64,000 nucleotides of DNA from Bacillota bacterium. GTDB taxonomy: Bacteria > Bacillota > Sulfobacillia > JAJYWN01 > JAJZPE01. Positions 1 through 7,622 of the stretch are shown piece after piece; positions within the stretch are counted from its first letter, which is position 1; the number at the start of each line of letters is the position of its first letter. Location of the stretch: contig JAJYMC010000014.1 in NCBI GenBank assembly GCA_021787335.1, positions 35,401 through 99,400 of the forward strand, written 5' to 3'. Both the position numbers and the translations under genes were made by a program. The notes beneath the pieces are model-generated. The model was not told the DNA's origin. It saw only the letters and a program-made list of their open reading frames with translations, and did no database searches.

Positions 1-31
1 TGACTACCACGCTCCTTCTCTGCAAAAAGAT

Positions 32-58
32 GTGCCGCCGGCGGTCCGCTGGCGGCAC
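32..58 (+). terminator. Small GC-rich hairpin
   Basis: An 8-bp perfect inverted repeat (GTGCCGCC at 32-39, GGCGGCAC at 51-58) encloses an 11-nt loop. It is followed by GTTTAGG rather than a real T-run, so termination is uncertain. The first three bases of the window are TGA and could be the stop of a plus-strand gene lying outside the window, which would make this its terminator; that part cannot be shown. Confidence 0.35.
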
Positions 59-103
59 GTTTAGGAACCTTTTGTCTCAGTGAGCCGGTGAGGTGTAAGG
101 GCC

Positions 104-147
104 GGGTGGCCAGGCCCCGGGACAGCCCCGGGGCCTGACCACCCTTT
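104..147 (+). terminator. Strong rho-independent-type hairpin
   Basis: A long inverted repeat (GGGTGGCCAGGCCCCGG at 104-120 against its complement at 128-144, one mispaired position) is followed by TTT. This is a stable terminator-like stem. It lies beyond the 3' end of the minus-strand gene ending at 260 and downstream of whatever precedes the window on the plus strand, so it probably insulates the two. Confidence 0.6.
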
Positions 148-259
148 GTTGGGAGGGTACCCCGGGGAGTGGGGCAACAGTCATTATGCCACTTATTTCC
201 AGGAAGTCAAGGGGGTTGCCAAGATTTTTTTGCCGCACTCGCCTGAACGGATTTCCCGC

Positions 260-622
260 TTAACGACGGGGTCTGGCAGGAGCGAGGGCGGGCCTTCCCG
301 GCCCGGCTCGGGCCTTCGTAACGCCTGGCCCGAGCGCCAACCGCAGCTCTTCCCTGATGACCTTGGTGACGCCGGCCCGGGCGGTCGGCGGGGCAGTCAC
401 GTGTACCTCCAGCCGTCCCGCGAACTCAGTGAGGTCGAACGCCGCGTTCGAACCCAACTTGACCCCGCGGACCCCCGAAATGGCCGTCCGGATCCGGTCC
501 ATCAGCCACTCGCCGAAATTCGGGAGGAGGATCAGGTTCGGCTGCAGGTGGTGGATAAGGAGGAAGGCCTTCGCGGGCCTGTGGCCGGTCGAAGAAACCC
601 TCGGCTCTCTCGTAACGGTCAA
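260..622 (-). CDS. Hypothetical protein coupled to upstream membrane protein
   Basis: A 120-aa reading frame I do not recognise. It starts at a TTG whose first bases overlap the TGA stop of the upstream gene (TTGA overlap at 619-622), typical of translational coupling. The central part (about residues 35-95: FGEWLMDRIRTAISGVRG, then a hydrophobic-alternating segment ending EELRLAL) looks like a folded domain. The last 20 residues are Pro/Ala/Arg-rich and may be unstructured. No signal peptide or membrane segment is seen. The overlap is the main evidence that it is real; GC-rich DNA yields spurious frames, so confidence is moderate. Confidence 0.45.
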   Translation of the reverse strand: MTVTREPRVSSTGHRPAKAFLLIHHLQPNLILLPNFGEWLMDRIRTAISGVRGVKLGSNAAFDLTEFAGRLEVHVTAPPTARAGVTKVIREELRLALGPGVTKARAGPGRPALAPARPRR

Positions 623-1149
623 AGCGCGGCCCGGGCCATGAGCGCCACGGCGGCAATCAGGCCGGCCGCCGCCCCCACGACGAGCTTCCTCTTTTCAGAT
701 TTTACCTCGGCGGTGGCTTCTCGGCCCGGCCGGCCCGCGGCCTTGCTTATCTGGCCCTGCTGGTAAAAGACGAAGAGACCAGTTGCTACTAGCGCCGCTA
801 TGGAGGTCAGGGCGCGGAGCTGTATCGCTGCGTACCCGGCGGCCGGCCCTGACTGGTGGGCAAGGGCGGAGTAAAAAGCCCACCAGTAGGCGATGGCAAT
901 CGACCCGACTATGAGGAGTGCGCCCATAGTCCAATGTTGGAGCTTGTAGGCCCGGTCGATCCTGTCTTCGGCGGCCTGCCAAGACGGAAGTACAGAGGCC
1001 CCACCAATCTGCGCCAGAACCGCCTGGACTCGTTGGTTTGAAAAGACGGCGAACAGAGCCCAGGCCGAGACTGCCACGGCTGCCACCCCTAGAAGGATCG
1101 CCGACCAGCGGACGAAGTTCAGGACCTCGGCGGAAAGGATACCGTTCAT
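619..1149 (-). CDS. Small integral membrane protein, family unknown
   Basis: A 176-aa protein with about four membrane segments: residues ~12-37, ~72-98, ~110-132 and a C-terminal one ~155-175. Between segments 1 and 2 is a soluble, charged loop (QAAEDRIDRAYKLQHW). The start is the ATG at 1149, preceded at good spacing by AAAAAGGAGCGG; the open frame extends to 1224 but without a ribosome site. The 3' end overlaps the start of the next minus-strand gene, so the two form a small operon. No catalytic motif is visible and I cannot assign a family. Position in an accessory region suggests an element-borne function, which is inference. Confidence 0.6.
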   Translation of the reverse strand: MNGILSAEVLNFVRWSAILLGVAAVAVSAWALFAVFSNQRVQAVLAQIGGASVLPSWQAAEDRIDRAYKLQHWTMGALLIVGSIAIAYWWAFYSALAHQSGPAAGYAAIQLRALTSIAALVATGLFVFYQQGQISKAAGRPGREATAEVKSEKRKLVVGAAAGLIAAVALMARAAL

Positions 1150-1344
1150 CGGAACCGCTCCTTTTTCGGCCCGGTCGGTGCCGGGCTTGAATGTCTCCCA
1201 CCCCGCTGAGGTCCCCATGCACAAAAGGGACGGCCAGCGCCGGCTTGACCATGGTCAAGACCCGCGTGACCCTCCCTTGTTTGGCCCGGGCTTCGGCGTT
1301 ACCGCCGTGGCCCGAGAGCATTATAGCATCGGGTGAAACCCGTG

Positions 1345-1836
1345 TCAAATGTTGGATGCGGGTCCCCGCCCAGCCGCAACCCACCTGCCGTCCGTGGGTG
1401 AATGCGCTGGCCCCGGCATCCTCCCGACGGCTTCGCCAAGCCACGGGCCAAAGTCGTTCAGGTCCATCACGGACCTGTTCCCATCACTGGCTACGGCCGC
1501 GGCCATCGCGACAAAGCTGCCATCTGCCTTAATGACCACTTCATACACCACTGCCACCCACGGAGGTAACAGGTTCACCGATAGCTCGGCCATGAAGTCG
1601 GCTTCGGCCTGGCCACGTTTCCTCCCGTTCGGCTCGGGATTGAACACCGAGACGCCCTGCCCCCTAAGCCCCTGCATTTCTACGCCTTCCATCTCTTCCG
1701 GGAACAAGAAGAAGTCCATCCTACCCGCCTTCCCCGTTACCGGCTTGAGCTTCCAGACCATGCAGAGGTTTTCGAACGCCCTCATATCTTTGACCCGGAA
1801 CAGGTTTGAGCGGACCACTGAGATTCGCCTAGACAT
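1345..1836 (-). CDS. Accessory protein, paralogue of the 2527-3006 product
   Basis: A 163-aa soluble protein of unknown function. The ATG at 1836 is selected by a near-perfect site (AGGAGGTGCTGATG). The N-terminus (VVRSNLFRVKDMRAF, then C-x2-W-x-L-x-P) matches the N-terminus of the product at 2527-3006, and the similarity continues: a G-x-G-(V/L)-S-V segment, then an F-(M/L)-x-E-L-S-x2-LL helix, then a hydrophobic V-V-x2-E-V strand. The pair are therefore full-length paralogues. There is no signal peptide, membrane segment or obvious DNA-binding motif. The C-terminal ~30 residues look disordered. Confidence 0.65.
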   Translation of the reverse strand: MSRRISVVRSNLFRVKDMRAFENLCMVWKLKPVTGKAGRMDFFLFPEEMEGVEMQGLRGQGVSVFNPEPNGRKRGQAEADFMAELSVNLLPPWVAVVYEVVIKADGSFVAMAAAVASDGNRSVMDLNDFGPWLGEAVGRMPGPAHSPTDGRWVAAGRGPASNI

Positions 1837-2084
1837 CAGCACCTCCTCGGATTTTTGTTGCCCCCCGGGACTCCGCGCGGAAGACGCGTCGCCAGGGTCT
1901 GCGGGCCATTTTACCACGGAACATCGCGGGGTCAAGGGGAAATCGGACTCTTCTGAATCAAGGCGAGTGATCGGGGGCTCGGAGGAGCCGGGAACTCGCC
2001 GGAGAAGGTTCCTATCGGCTCCTGCCTCAGAGAGCCGGTAAGGCTCTTCGCGTGCCGACGGTTACACAAGAGGGGGTTAAGAGG

Positions 2085-2411
2085 ATGAGTCTCTGGGACA
2101 GGTATGGCGTTGAGGCCGACGTTCGAAGGGTCCTTGCCGGTGCAACAGGTCGCCGGGGTCCAGGGCACCACTTTGACGCCCCATACCTCAGCGCATACCA
2201 GCTTGTGATTGAGCTCTCCCAGATGGGAGCGCCGATTGCCGTGCACTACGGTCGCCGGCTGGGCGGGAAAGGGCTTAACGAGCATAGCTCACTCGCGCAG
2301 TACGTCGCCAACCAGCTTTCGAAGAGGATCAAGTCCGGGCAGATTTCGGATATAGAGGGAGCTTTCATATCCTCAAAGCATCTGGTCGGGATGACCTACC
2401 GCACGACGTAA
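2085..2411 (+). CDS. Small hypothetical protein of the accessory region
   Basis: A 108-aa protein starting at the ATG at 2085 (MSLWDRYGV), with GAGGGGG eight bases upstream; an in-frame GTG at 2052 is less likely. A notable core is GHHFDAPYLSAYQLVIEL followed by LGGKGLNEHSSLAQYVAN and IKSGQISDIEGAF. This reads as a compact alpha-helical domain with conserved His and Gly-Lys-Gly positions. I have an impression of similar proteins near mobile elements in high-GC Bacillota but cannot name a family. It is flanked by the two paralogous minus-strand genes. Confidence 0.6.
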   Translation: MSLWDRYGVEADVRRVLAGATGRRGPGHHFDAPYLSAYQLVIELSQMGAPIAVHYGRRLGGKGLNEHSSLAQYVANQLSKRIKSGQISDIEGAFISSKHLVGMTYRTT

Positions 2412-2518
2412 GGCCCGCTGGAGTCTTCTATGGTGGGCAAGAGCTCCGATCTTTCGATGTACCGGTTGAAGGCCCAGGCAACGGACCGCGATGTTGCCGC
2501 GAGGTAATCCGGCTTCAC
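2396..2518 (-). CDS. Possible 40-aa small ORF
   Basis: Just beyond the 3' end of the gene at 2527-3006, a different minus-strand frame encodes a protein-like peptide (GTG at 2518, VKPDYLAATSRSVAWAF, ending SSGPYVVR and TAG at 2396). Composition and hydrophobic pattern look like real protein, but there is no Shine-Dalgarno site and it runs convergently over the last codons of the plus-strand gene ending at 2411. It could be a remnant, a frameshifted C-terminal extension, or chance. Confidence 0.2.
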   Translation of the reverse strand: MKPDYLAATSRSVAWAFNRYIERSELLPTIEDSSGPYVVR

Positions 2519-2526
2519 GCCGAGAG

Positions 2527-3006
2527 TCAGATTTCCATCTGGTGTGCGAGGCTTGACGCCTCAGCGGCCGACATCCCGTTGGCCGCCATTTTCGCAAAGA
2601 GGCGCGCTCTAGAAATCCCGTCGAAGTCATCCTCCACCATGAACACGCCCTTCTCTCCGCGGCCGTTAACAACGGCCGATGCTCCTCGCACGCGTGCAGT
2701 AGGCGTTATGCCCACTTCGTCGATCAGGACCACTTCCTCGTCCAGCAGGTGCTTTGAAAGCTCATCCAGGAAATTCGACCGGTCGGTCCCGCCAGAGACG
2801 CCGAGCGCTTCAAGCACGCTGAGGCCTTCTCCGGTGAAGCTGTAAGGGGCAGGGCTGCCCGTTCCCTCGGAATCGAGGGGTTGCGCGTCGCCGCTGGCCG
2901 GGTCGGGGATGGGCGTGAGATGCCAGGATGCGCAGAAGGCGAGGAAGGCTTCCTTATCTTTGACATGGAACGTGTTTGAACGGACAAGGGCAAGGGTCTG
3001 GTTCAT
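2527..3006 (-). CDS. Accessory protein, paralogue of the 1345-1836 product
   Basis: A 159-aa soluble protein. The ATG at 3006 has an excellent site (GAAGGAGGAAACG). The N-terminal signature LVRSNTFHVKDKEAFLAFC, then W-x-L-x-P, aligns without gaps with the paralogue at 1345-1836. The middle contains GEGLSVLEALGVSGG and FLDELSKHLLDEEVVLIDEVG. The C-terminal half (FMVEDDFDGISRARLFAKM) is acidic then helical. No function is recognised. Two diverged copies about 0.7 kb apart, each with its own strong ribosome site and separated by an oppositely oriented gene, suggest an old duplication with both copies kept. Confidence 0.65.
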   Translation of the reverse strand: MNQTLALVRSNTFHVKDKEAFLAFCASWHLTPIPDPASGDAQPLDSEGTGSPAPYSFTGEGLSVLEALGVSGGTDRSNFLDELSKHLLDEEVVLIDEVGITPTARVRGASAVVNGRGEKGVFMVEDDFDGISRARLFAKMAANGMSAAEASSLAHQMEI

Positions 3007-3244
3007 TCGTTTCCTCCTTCTTGGGGTTGGTCCCCGGATGATTGTTGGCACTGATTCGTCAGTGCCCCTCGCGGGTGGTTATACATCGGTCACCAACCGA
3101 CGTCAACCGAAAACGGAACGTTTTTCGGACCTGCCTATGGCCGGCCAACGGCTTGGGTTCGAAGGCGGCGGCCGGGAGCGAGGGCATGAGCCGTGCCCGG
3201 CCGCTGCAATCTGAGGATTTCATGGGCACGGCTGGCCTACAGCA

Positions 3245-3829
3245 CTATTGGCCCTTCGCGTGGGCAGAGGGGAGCTCGGCGAGCGCGGACCTGAGGACAG
3301 AAGCCAACCAGAGGACCTGACTACCTTCGAAGAACTCATGCGGGGTGTCGATGTCCACCCGTGTCCGGTCTGAAAGGTCGCTGTTGAGAAGCCGCATGAT
3401 CTCGCCGAGCACCCGCTTCATGTCTCCAAGCGAAAGGCATATCCTCGTGGCCCAAGGGTCCCGCTTCTCGATGAACAGATGGTCGCCGACCAGCTCTGCA
3501 TCCCGCGTCCAGCCATGCTCGTCAGCGAATGCTCAAGACTTCTCCCCATTGGTTTCCTCGGGGAGGTCTGTGGGCGAGAGATTGCTGTGGAGCTTCGCCA
3601 CACGTATCGATAGGCTGGGAAACAGGTCCACCTCCGGGGTCCCCCAAACATCCGGGCGCAGCCGGCTCATCTTCTCCCTGTACCGTTCCAGAGCCTCATG
3701 GAACGCCTTCATCTCCCTGTCTGCCCTTAAGAAATGCCGATTCGCCCTCTTCAGGTGCTTACGCGTGTTCCTTGCGATGCTCTTCTTCTCCGCTGTCGTG
3801 AGGGCCTCTGGATCATCCAAGTTCCTCAT
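3245..3829 (-). pseudogene. Hypothetical gene interrupted by an in-frame TGA
   Basis: From the ATG at 3829 (AAAGGA upstream) the frame encodes a charged helical N-terminus (ARNTRKHLKRANRHFLRADR) and reaches TGA at 3533-3535. Reading on in the same frame gives 95 further protein-like codons (AFADEHGWTRDAELVGDHLF, then IEKRDPWATRICLSLGDMKR, then RTRVDIDTPHEFFEGSQVLW) to TAG at 3245. The second part has no convincing start of its own. The simplest reading is a 194-codon gene broken by one nonsense change. A sequence error, or translation of the 98-aa N-terminal part alone, are the alternatives. The family is not recognised. Confidence 0.55.
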
Positions 3830-4198
3830 GATACCAATCCTTTCCCGGCCGTCTGGCCGCTTAAGTTTACCCGGGATGACCCGGGTGCGGACATCCTACC
3901 ACCGGGTCCGCAGGGATGCAAATCGTTTCCAAAGGTTTTTTCAGACCAGTTAGGCAAAGGGAGCCTTGGCGGAATCCTCGGCCGGTCCGCCGATTAGGAC
4001 CAGGTCCCAATATTCCCATACTCCTGGACTGGTACCGAGAGGGCCTTGGGCCGATCCGGGCGAGTGGCGGGTTTCGTTTGTCTGCCGCGCGCGTGGGTCT
4101 GTCCTAGATTCCCAGCGGCTTATGGTAACCGCAAGGGGGAATGCCCGGCGCGGGGCGAGAAAGCTTCGCCAAATGCTAAGAGGGAGTGGAGGGCGGCC
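3830..4198. other. Intergenic region without a supported gene
   Basis: About 370 bp between the minus-strand interrupted gene and the small plus-strand gene at 4199. The open frames here are Arg/Gly/Pro-rich and lack ribosome sites. It contains a short repeat of CCCGGG (two copies four bases apart near 3871-3884) and should hold the promoters of both divergent genes, but I see no good -35/-10 pair. Confidence 0.4.
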
Positions 4199-4405
4199 AT
4201 GCTAGAGGCTCAGGACGGGGATGAGTCAGCTGTTGAGTTCACGGTTCGGGTCTGGCGCGACCCGACGGCCCAGGTCATCCGCGTCGCAGGGCCTGAGGGC
4301 ATGGGCGTGGACGGATCTGTGTCCGACCACCCGGCATCCCTTAGCTTTCACCCTGAGCTCTTTCAGCAGCTGAAGGCCATTCTCGTGAGATTCAGTTGCT
4401 GGTGA
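4199..4405 (+). CDS. Small hypothetical protein (68 aa)
   Basis: Begins at the ATG at 4199 behind GTGGAGGGCGGCC. The N-terminal half forms an obvious beta pattern (VEFTVRVWRDPTAQVIRVAG). The C-terminal half (LSFHPELFQQLKAILVRF) is a single amphipathic helix. The short beta-then-helix layout with a V-R-V-W-R motif resembles small element-borne proteins I have seen without a name. No catalytic residues are evident. It is the nearest gene upstream of the restriction-modification operon but separated from it by 600 bp and a terminator. Confidence 0.5.
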   Translation: MLEAQDGDESAVEFTVRVWRDPTAQVIRVAGPEGMGVDGSVSDHPASLSFHPELFQQLKAILVRFSCW

Positions 4406-5009
4406 TAAGATACCGGCGGCCCCGACAGGTGGACTCCTGAAGGTGACAGCCCCGCAAGGGGCCGCGAATCCCGTGGGCCTTTCTTTTGGTCGGGACCTTC
4501 TGTTGTCCATGGCACGCCAGCCTTCATAACACCGCCCCGGGTCGTATCCAAATCGTCGCCGGGGCGTTTGTTCACGCTGCTGGTCGCCGCCGGCCGGAGC
4601 ACCGCCGCGGGCTGAGCTGAAGAGCGCCCGTGACTAGATAAGTAGACCGCCCCAGGAGACGGGGACCAGTCGGCCCTTTTGTCGCAGTCCGGAGGAGCCC
4701 GGGATCTTGCGACAATGCCACCTTCGTTAGACGGCGTTCGGAGGGTGCTAGACGTGAACCGGCAGGGATCAGTGCCCTATTTTGTTGCCGGGCAAAGCTC
4801 CCTTGAGCTGCTTTGGATAGGACGGGCCGCTGTCGTTGGTAGCCCGCACCCGAGGCAGCACGGGGGTCGGGCAACAAGCCATTGGAGCGCTGAGTGCTCT
4901 CCGACACCCTTATGGAGCCTGGCCGTGTCGGAACTAGGAGGACTTGGCCGCTACCGGGCGAACATTTCTGGTGTCCCGCAGCTGTCGGCTCGATCGGGGG
5001 AGTGGTGGG
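4406..5009. other. Structured 600-bp intergenic region upstream of the R-M operon
   Basis: No supported gene. It contains a GNRA-type hairpin (GCCCC-GCAA-GGGGC at 4449-4462), a terminator (4533-4571), and two perfect 8-bp inverted repeats: TTGTCGCA/TGCGACAA at 4679-4686 and 4708-4715, and TCCGACAC/GTGTCGGA at 4900-4907 and 4925-4932. The second repeat lies about 80 bp before the methyltransferase start and could be an operator for operon control. No C-protein gene is visible. Confidence 0.4.
4533..4571 (+). terminator. Terminator hairpin
   Basis: CGCCCCGG (4533-4540) pairs with CCGGGGCG (4559-4566), followed by TTTGTT. It would end transcription of the small gene at 4199-4405 before the R-M operon. 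Confidence 0.5.
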
Positions 5010-6221
5010 GTGGAGGGTTCCGGTAAACTCGGATTTTATGAGTTCTTCGCTGGCGTGGGCCTTGCGCGCGAGGGCCTTGGACCCGCCTGGAAGTGCCTGT
5101 GGGCGAACGACATCGAGGCGCGCAAGAGGGATGTATATATCGCCAACTTCCCTGGCGAGGAGTTTGTTCTGGACGACATCGCGAAGGTCAAGGCCGATGA
5201 CCTACCTAAAGAGGCCAGCTTGGCTTGGGCGTCATTCCCGTGCCAAGACCTGTCCCTCGCCGGATGGAGAAGAGGTATGTCGGCAGAACGAAGCGGCACC
5301 TTCTGGCCCTTCTGGCGATTGATGCGCGACCTTTACGACGCAGGCCGCCGCCCTCCGATCATAGTCCTCGAAAACGTTGTAGGGCTCTTGTACGGCCATG
5401 ACTTCGTCGGACTCTGTGAAGCATTGGCGGCCATTGGAATGAAGTTTGGGGCTGTGGTCATCGACGCGAGGCATTTTGTGGCCCAGTCGAGGCCAAGGGT
5501 TTTTGTCGTCGCCGTCGACCTTTCAGTCGAAACAGCCGGGTTCAGCCTTGGAGGCCCCATACAATCCCCCTGGTTCCCAAAGGTATTGCTTTCTGTCTAT
5601 GAGCGGCTGCCGGCCGATTTGAAGGCCTTATGGCGGTGGTGGAAGGTGCCAGTTCCAGCCTCCAGCCCCCGTCCGCTATCCAGCATCATCGAGGAGAAAC
5701 CTTCTAGCGTCGAGTGGAACTCCGACGCCCAGACGGACTATCTCGTGGGGATGATGTCTCCAGCGAGCCGGGAGAGGCTGAACAGGCTAGTCGAGAGCGG
5801 AACTCCCGCGGTCGGCATGCTCTATCGGCGAATGAGGAACGGCAAGCAAACTGCCGAGGTTAGGTTCGACGGCCTCGCCGGATGCCTGAGAACGCCGCGG
5901 GGGGGATCAAGCCGCCAGACAGTCGTTGTTGTTGGACCTGACGGAATCAGATCCCGACTGCTCTCTCCCCGCGAAGCCGCCCGGCTTATGGGCGTCGATG
6001 ACGGCTTTCGGCTTCCGGAACGATACAACGACGCGTATCTTGCGATGGGTGACGCCGTGGCTGTGCCGGTTGTCCGATGGCTGTCTGAAAGTCTCCTGCA
6101 GCCGTTGGCTCGGCTCTCGGCGGAAGGGTCGAGTAGAACCATCAAGCCGGGGAATACCAGAATCGGTGTGCATCGGCATCGAACGGAGGAGCGTCTGGCG
6201 GATTGGGGGGGCGGACAGTGA
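5010..6221 (+). CDS. DNA (cytosine-5-)-methyltransferase of a type II R-M system
   Basis: A 403-aa C5-cytosine methyltransferase. Motif I is FYEFFAGVGLAREGLG (residues 9-24, AdoMet binding). Motif IV is SFPCQDLS with catalytic Cys at residue 78, motif VI ENV near 121, and motif VIII QSRPRVFVV from 159. A variable target-recognition region follows, then the C-terminal motif X-like GDAVAVPVV. The GTG at 5010 is preferred because GGGGGAG lies seven bases upstream and motif I then sits near residue 10 as usual; the frame is open to 4944. The stop overlaps the next start (GTGA). With the DUF4928 protein and Vsr it forms a three-gene restriction-modification operon. The target sequence cannot be read from the protein. 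Confidence 0.93.
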   Translation: MEGSGKLGFYEFFAGVGLAREGLGPAWKCLWANDIEARKRDVYIANFPGEEFVLDDIAKVKADDLPKEASLAWASFPCQDLSLAGWRRGMSAERSGTFWPFWRLMRDLYDAGRRPPIIVLENVVGLLYGHDFVGLCEALAAIGMKFGAVVIDARHFVAQSRPRVFVVAVDLSVETAGFSLGGPIQSPWFPKVLLSVYERLPADLKALWRWWKVPVPASSPRPLSSIIEEKPSSVEWNSDAQTDYLVGMMSPASRERLNRLVESGTPAVGMLYRRMRNGKQTAEVRFDGLAGCLRTPRGGSSRQTVVVVGPDGIRSRLLSPREAARLMGVDDGFRLPERYNDAYLAMGDAVAVPVVRWLSESLLQPLARLSAEGSSRTIKPGNTRIGVHRHRTEERLADWGGGQ

Positions 6222-7186
6222 CTCCCGAGAAACTGAAAGAGTTGATGGTCAGCAACATGGAAGCATGGTACCTAGAGGAGGTCGCCAGGGATGCTGGCAG
6301 CGGTAAGCGGTATGTCGTATGTGCGGGCTTAGCCGTCCTTGAGAGGATGCGGGGAGGGCATTTTCCGCTTAGCGACGGAGATTACATCACGTCAAAGAAC
6401 CAAGTCCGAACTAGCGGGCCGCTAATCGAGAAGATTCTTGCCAGATACGGGGAGACGAGGCCATACTTACGGGAGGGCGGTCGAACGACGAGGGGAACCC
6501 GGACTGCAGCAGACGGGTTCGTTGGCCGCCTGAACGCCCTAAAGCCCGAGGACGAGATTGAGGGAGCGGATCTGGAAGACGCCATCGATGAGATGCAGCG
6601 GCGTCTTTGCGCAAAAGCCACCGAGGACTTGAACGAAGAGCACATGCGCATCGACATCGACGTCGACAAACCGGTGTCCCAGATCATCGATGACATCATT
6701 ACAGCTGCCGGGACTAAGGCCGGGGCCGTTGCCCAGCACCTCGTTGGGGCAAAGCTAGCAATCAAGTTCCCCGACCTCAGCATCGAAAACTATAGCTACA
6801 CAACGGCAGACCAGCAGCTTAGCCGTGCCGGCGACTTCCGTGTTAATGACACGATCTTTCATGTTACTGTCGCCCCGACGCTAGCTCTTTTTCAAAAGTG
6901 CGCCGAGAACCTTAGGAACGGATTCAGGGTTACCGCGTTAACGACCGCGAAGAGAATAGCACTCGCTGATTCGCTTGCCGACCAACTGGGCATAGCGAAC
7001 AGAGTTGCCGTGAAGTCCTTGGAAGGGTTCATCGGACAAAACATCGAGGAACTTGCGAGATTTGCCAAGCCGGAGGTCGGCCGGGAGCTCCGGGACCTGT
7101 TGGAGAAGTACAATGAACGGGTGGAGAGCGTGGAAACGAACCATTCGTTCATGATAGACGTTCCGGATAACCTCGGTAGGCGTTAG
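6218..7186 (+). CDS. DUF4928-family protein, predicted restriction endonuclease
   Basis: A 322-aa protein whose GTG start (6218) overlaps the methyltransferase stop. Features typical of DUF4928 proteins are the N-terminal FPLSDGDYITSKNQVR segment, then EGGRTTRGT, and a C-terminal region with AVAQHLVGAKLAI and AGDFRVNDTIFHVTVAP ending RVAVKSLEGFIGQNIEELAR. The G-D-F/H-V-T portion reads like a PD-(D/E)XK-type core (acidic residue, then a beta strand ending in catalytic-type positions); that part is inference. Genes of this family commonly sit beside C5 methyltransferases and vsr. Its place here as the only candidate nuclease supports a cutting role. Confidence 0.78.
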   Translation: MTPEKLKELMVSNMEAWYLEEVARDAGSGKRYVVCAGLAVLERMRGGHFPLSDGDYITSKNQVRTSGPLIEKILARYGETRPYLREGGRTTRGTRTAADGFVGRLNALKPEDEIEGADLEDAIDEMQRRLCAKATEDLNEEHMRIDIDVDKPVSQIIDDIITAAGTKAGAVAQHLVGAKLAIKFPDLSIENYSYTTADQQLSRAGDFRVNDTIFHVTVAPTLALFQKCAENLRNGFRVTALTTAKRIALADSLADQLGIANRVAVKSLEGFIGQNIEELARFAKPEVGRELRDLLEKYNERVESVETNHSFMIDVPDNLGRR

Positions 7187-7190
7187 CGAC

Positions 7191-7622
7191 ATGGACAAGG
7201 TGGACGCCTCGACGCGGAGCCGAGTGATGGCCAGGGTTCATTCCAAGGATACCGGCCCCGAGATCGCAGTCAGAAGAGCGTTGTTTCGGCTCGGGTATAG
7301 GTACCGACTGCATCGGCGAGATCTTCCGGGAGTGCCGGACATCTTGCTTCCCAAATACCGAGTGGCAGTCTACGTCAATGGATGCTTTTGGCATGGGCAT
7401 GGCTGCAGTCATTCCCGAATGCCATCGACCAACACTAAATACTGGAGGGCCAAAATAGACAGGAACAAAGCGCGCGACCTAAAGACGGTTGAAAAGATGC
7501 GTGAATTGGGGTGGACCGCGGTCACTATTTGGGAATGCGACATATCCGTTGGCATAAAGGAACTGCTGGCGTTGTTGGTCCCCAACGAGGGCCGGCCGAC
7601 CTCTGGGCAGCGGGGGCATTGA
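7191..7622 (+). CDS. vsr: Very short patch repair endonuclease Vsr
   Basis: A 143-aa Vsr nuclease, which nicks 5' of T in T:G mismatches produced by deamination of 5-methylcytosine. Family hallmarks: RSRVMARVHSKDTGPEIAVR at the N-terminus, LPGVPDILLPKYRVAVYVNG carrying the catalytic Asp, then CFWHGHGC with the zinc-binding and catalytic His/Cys cluster, and WEC near the C-terminus. Length matches the family (about 130-155 aa). It starts four bases after the DUF4928 stop, so it is the third gene of the R-M operon and protects the host from mutation at the sites methylated by the 5010-6221 enzyme. Confidence 0.93.
   Translation: MDKVDASTRSRVMARVHSKDTGPEIAVRRALFRLGYRYRLHRRDLPGVPDILLPKYRVAVYVNGCFWHGHGCSHSRMPSTNTKYWRAKIDRNKARDLKTVEKMRELGWTAVTIWECDISVGIKELLALLVPNEGRPTSGQRGH

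Noticed and set aside
3533-3535. UGA as a selenocysteine codon
   Set aside because: No stem-loop of bacterial SECIS type follows directly, the neighbouring residues do not resemble a selenoprotein active site, and other genes here use TGA as an ordinary stop.
4440-4760. tRNA-like or riboswitch-like structure before the R-M operon
   Set aside because: Short hairpins are present but no cloverleaf and no known riboswitch core could be traced.
1-7622. Integrated prophage or complete insertion sequence
   Set aside because: No integrase, transposase, terminase or structural gene is recognisable, and no terminal inverted repeats were found. The region is called accessory only from its content.
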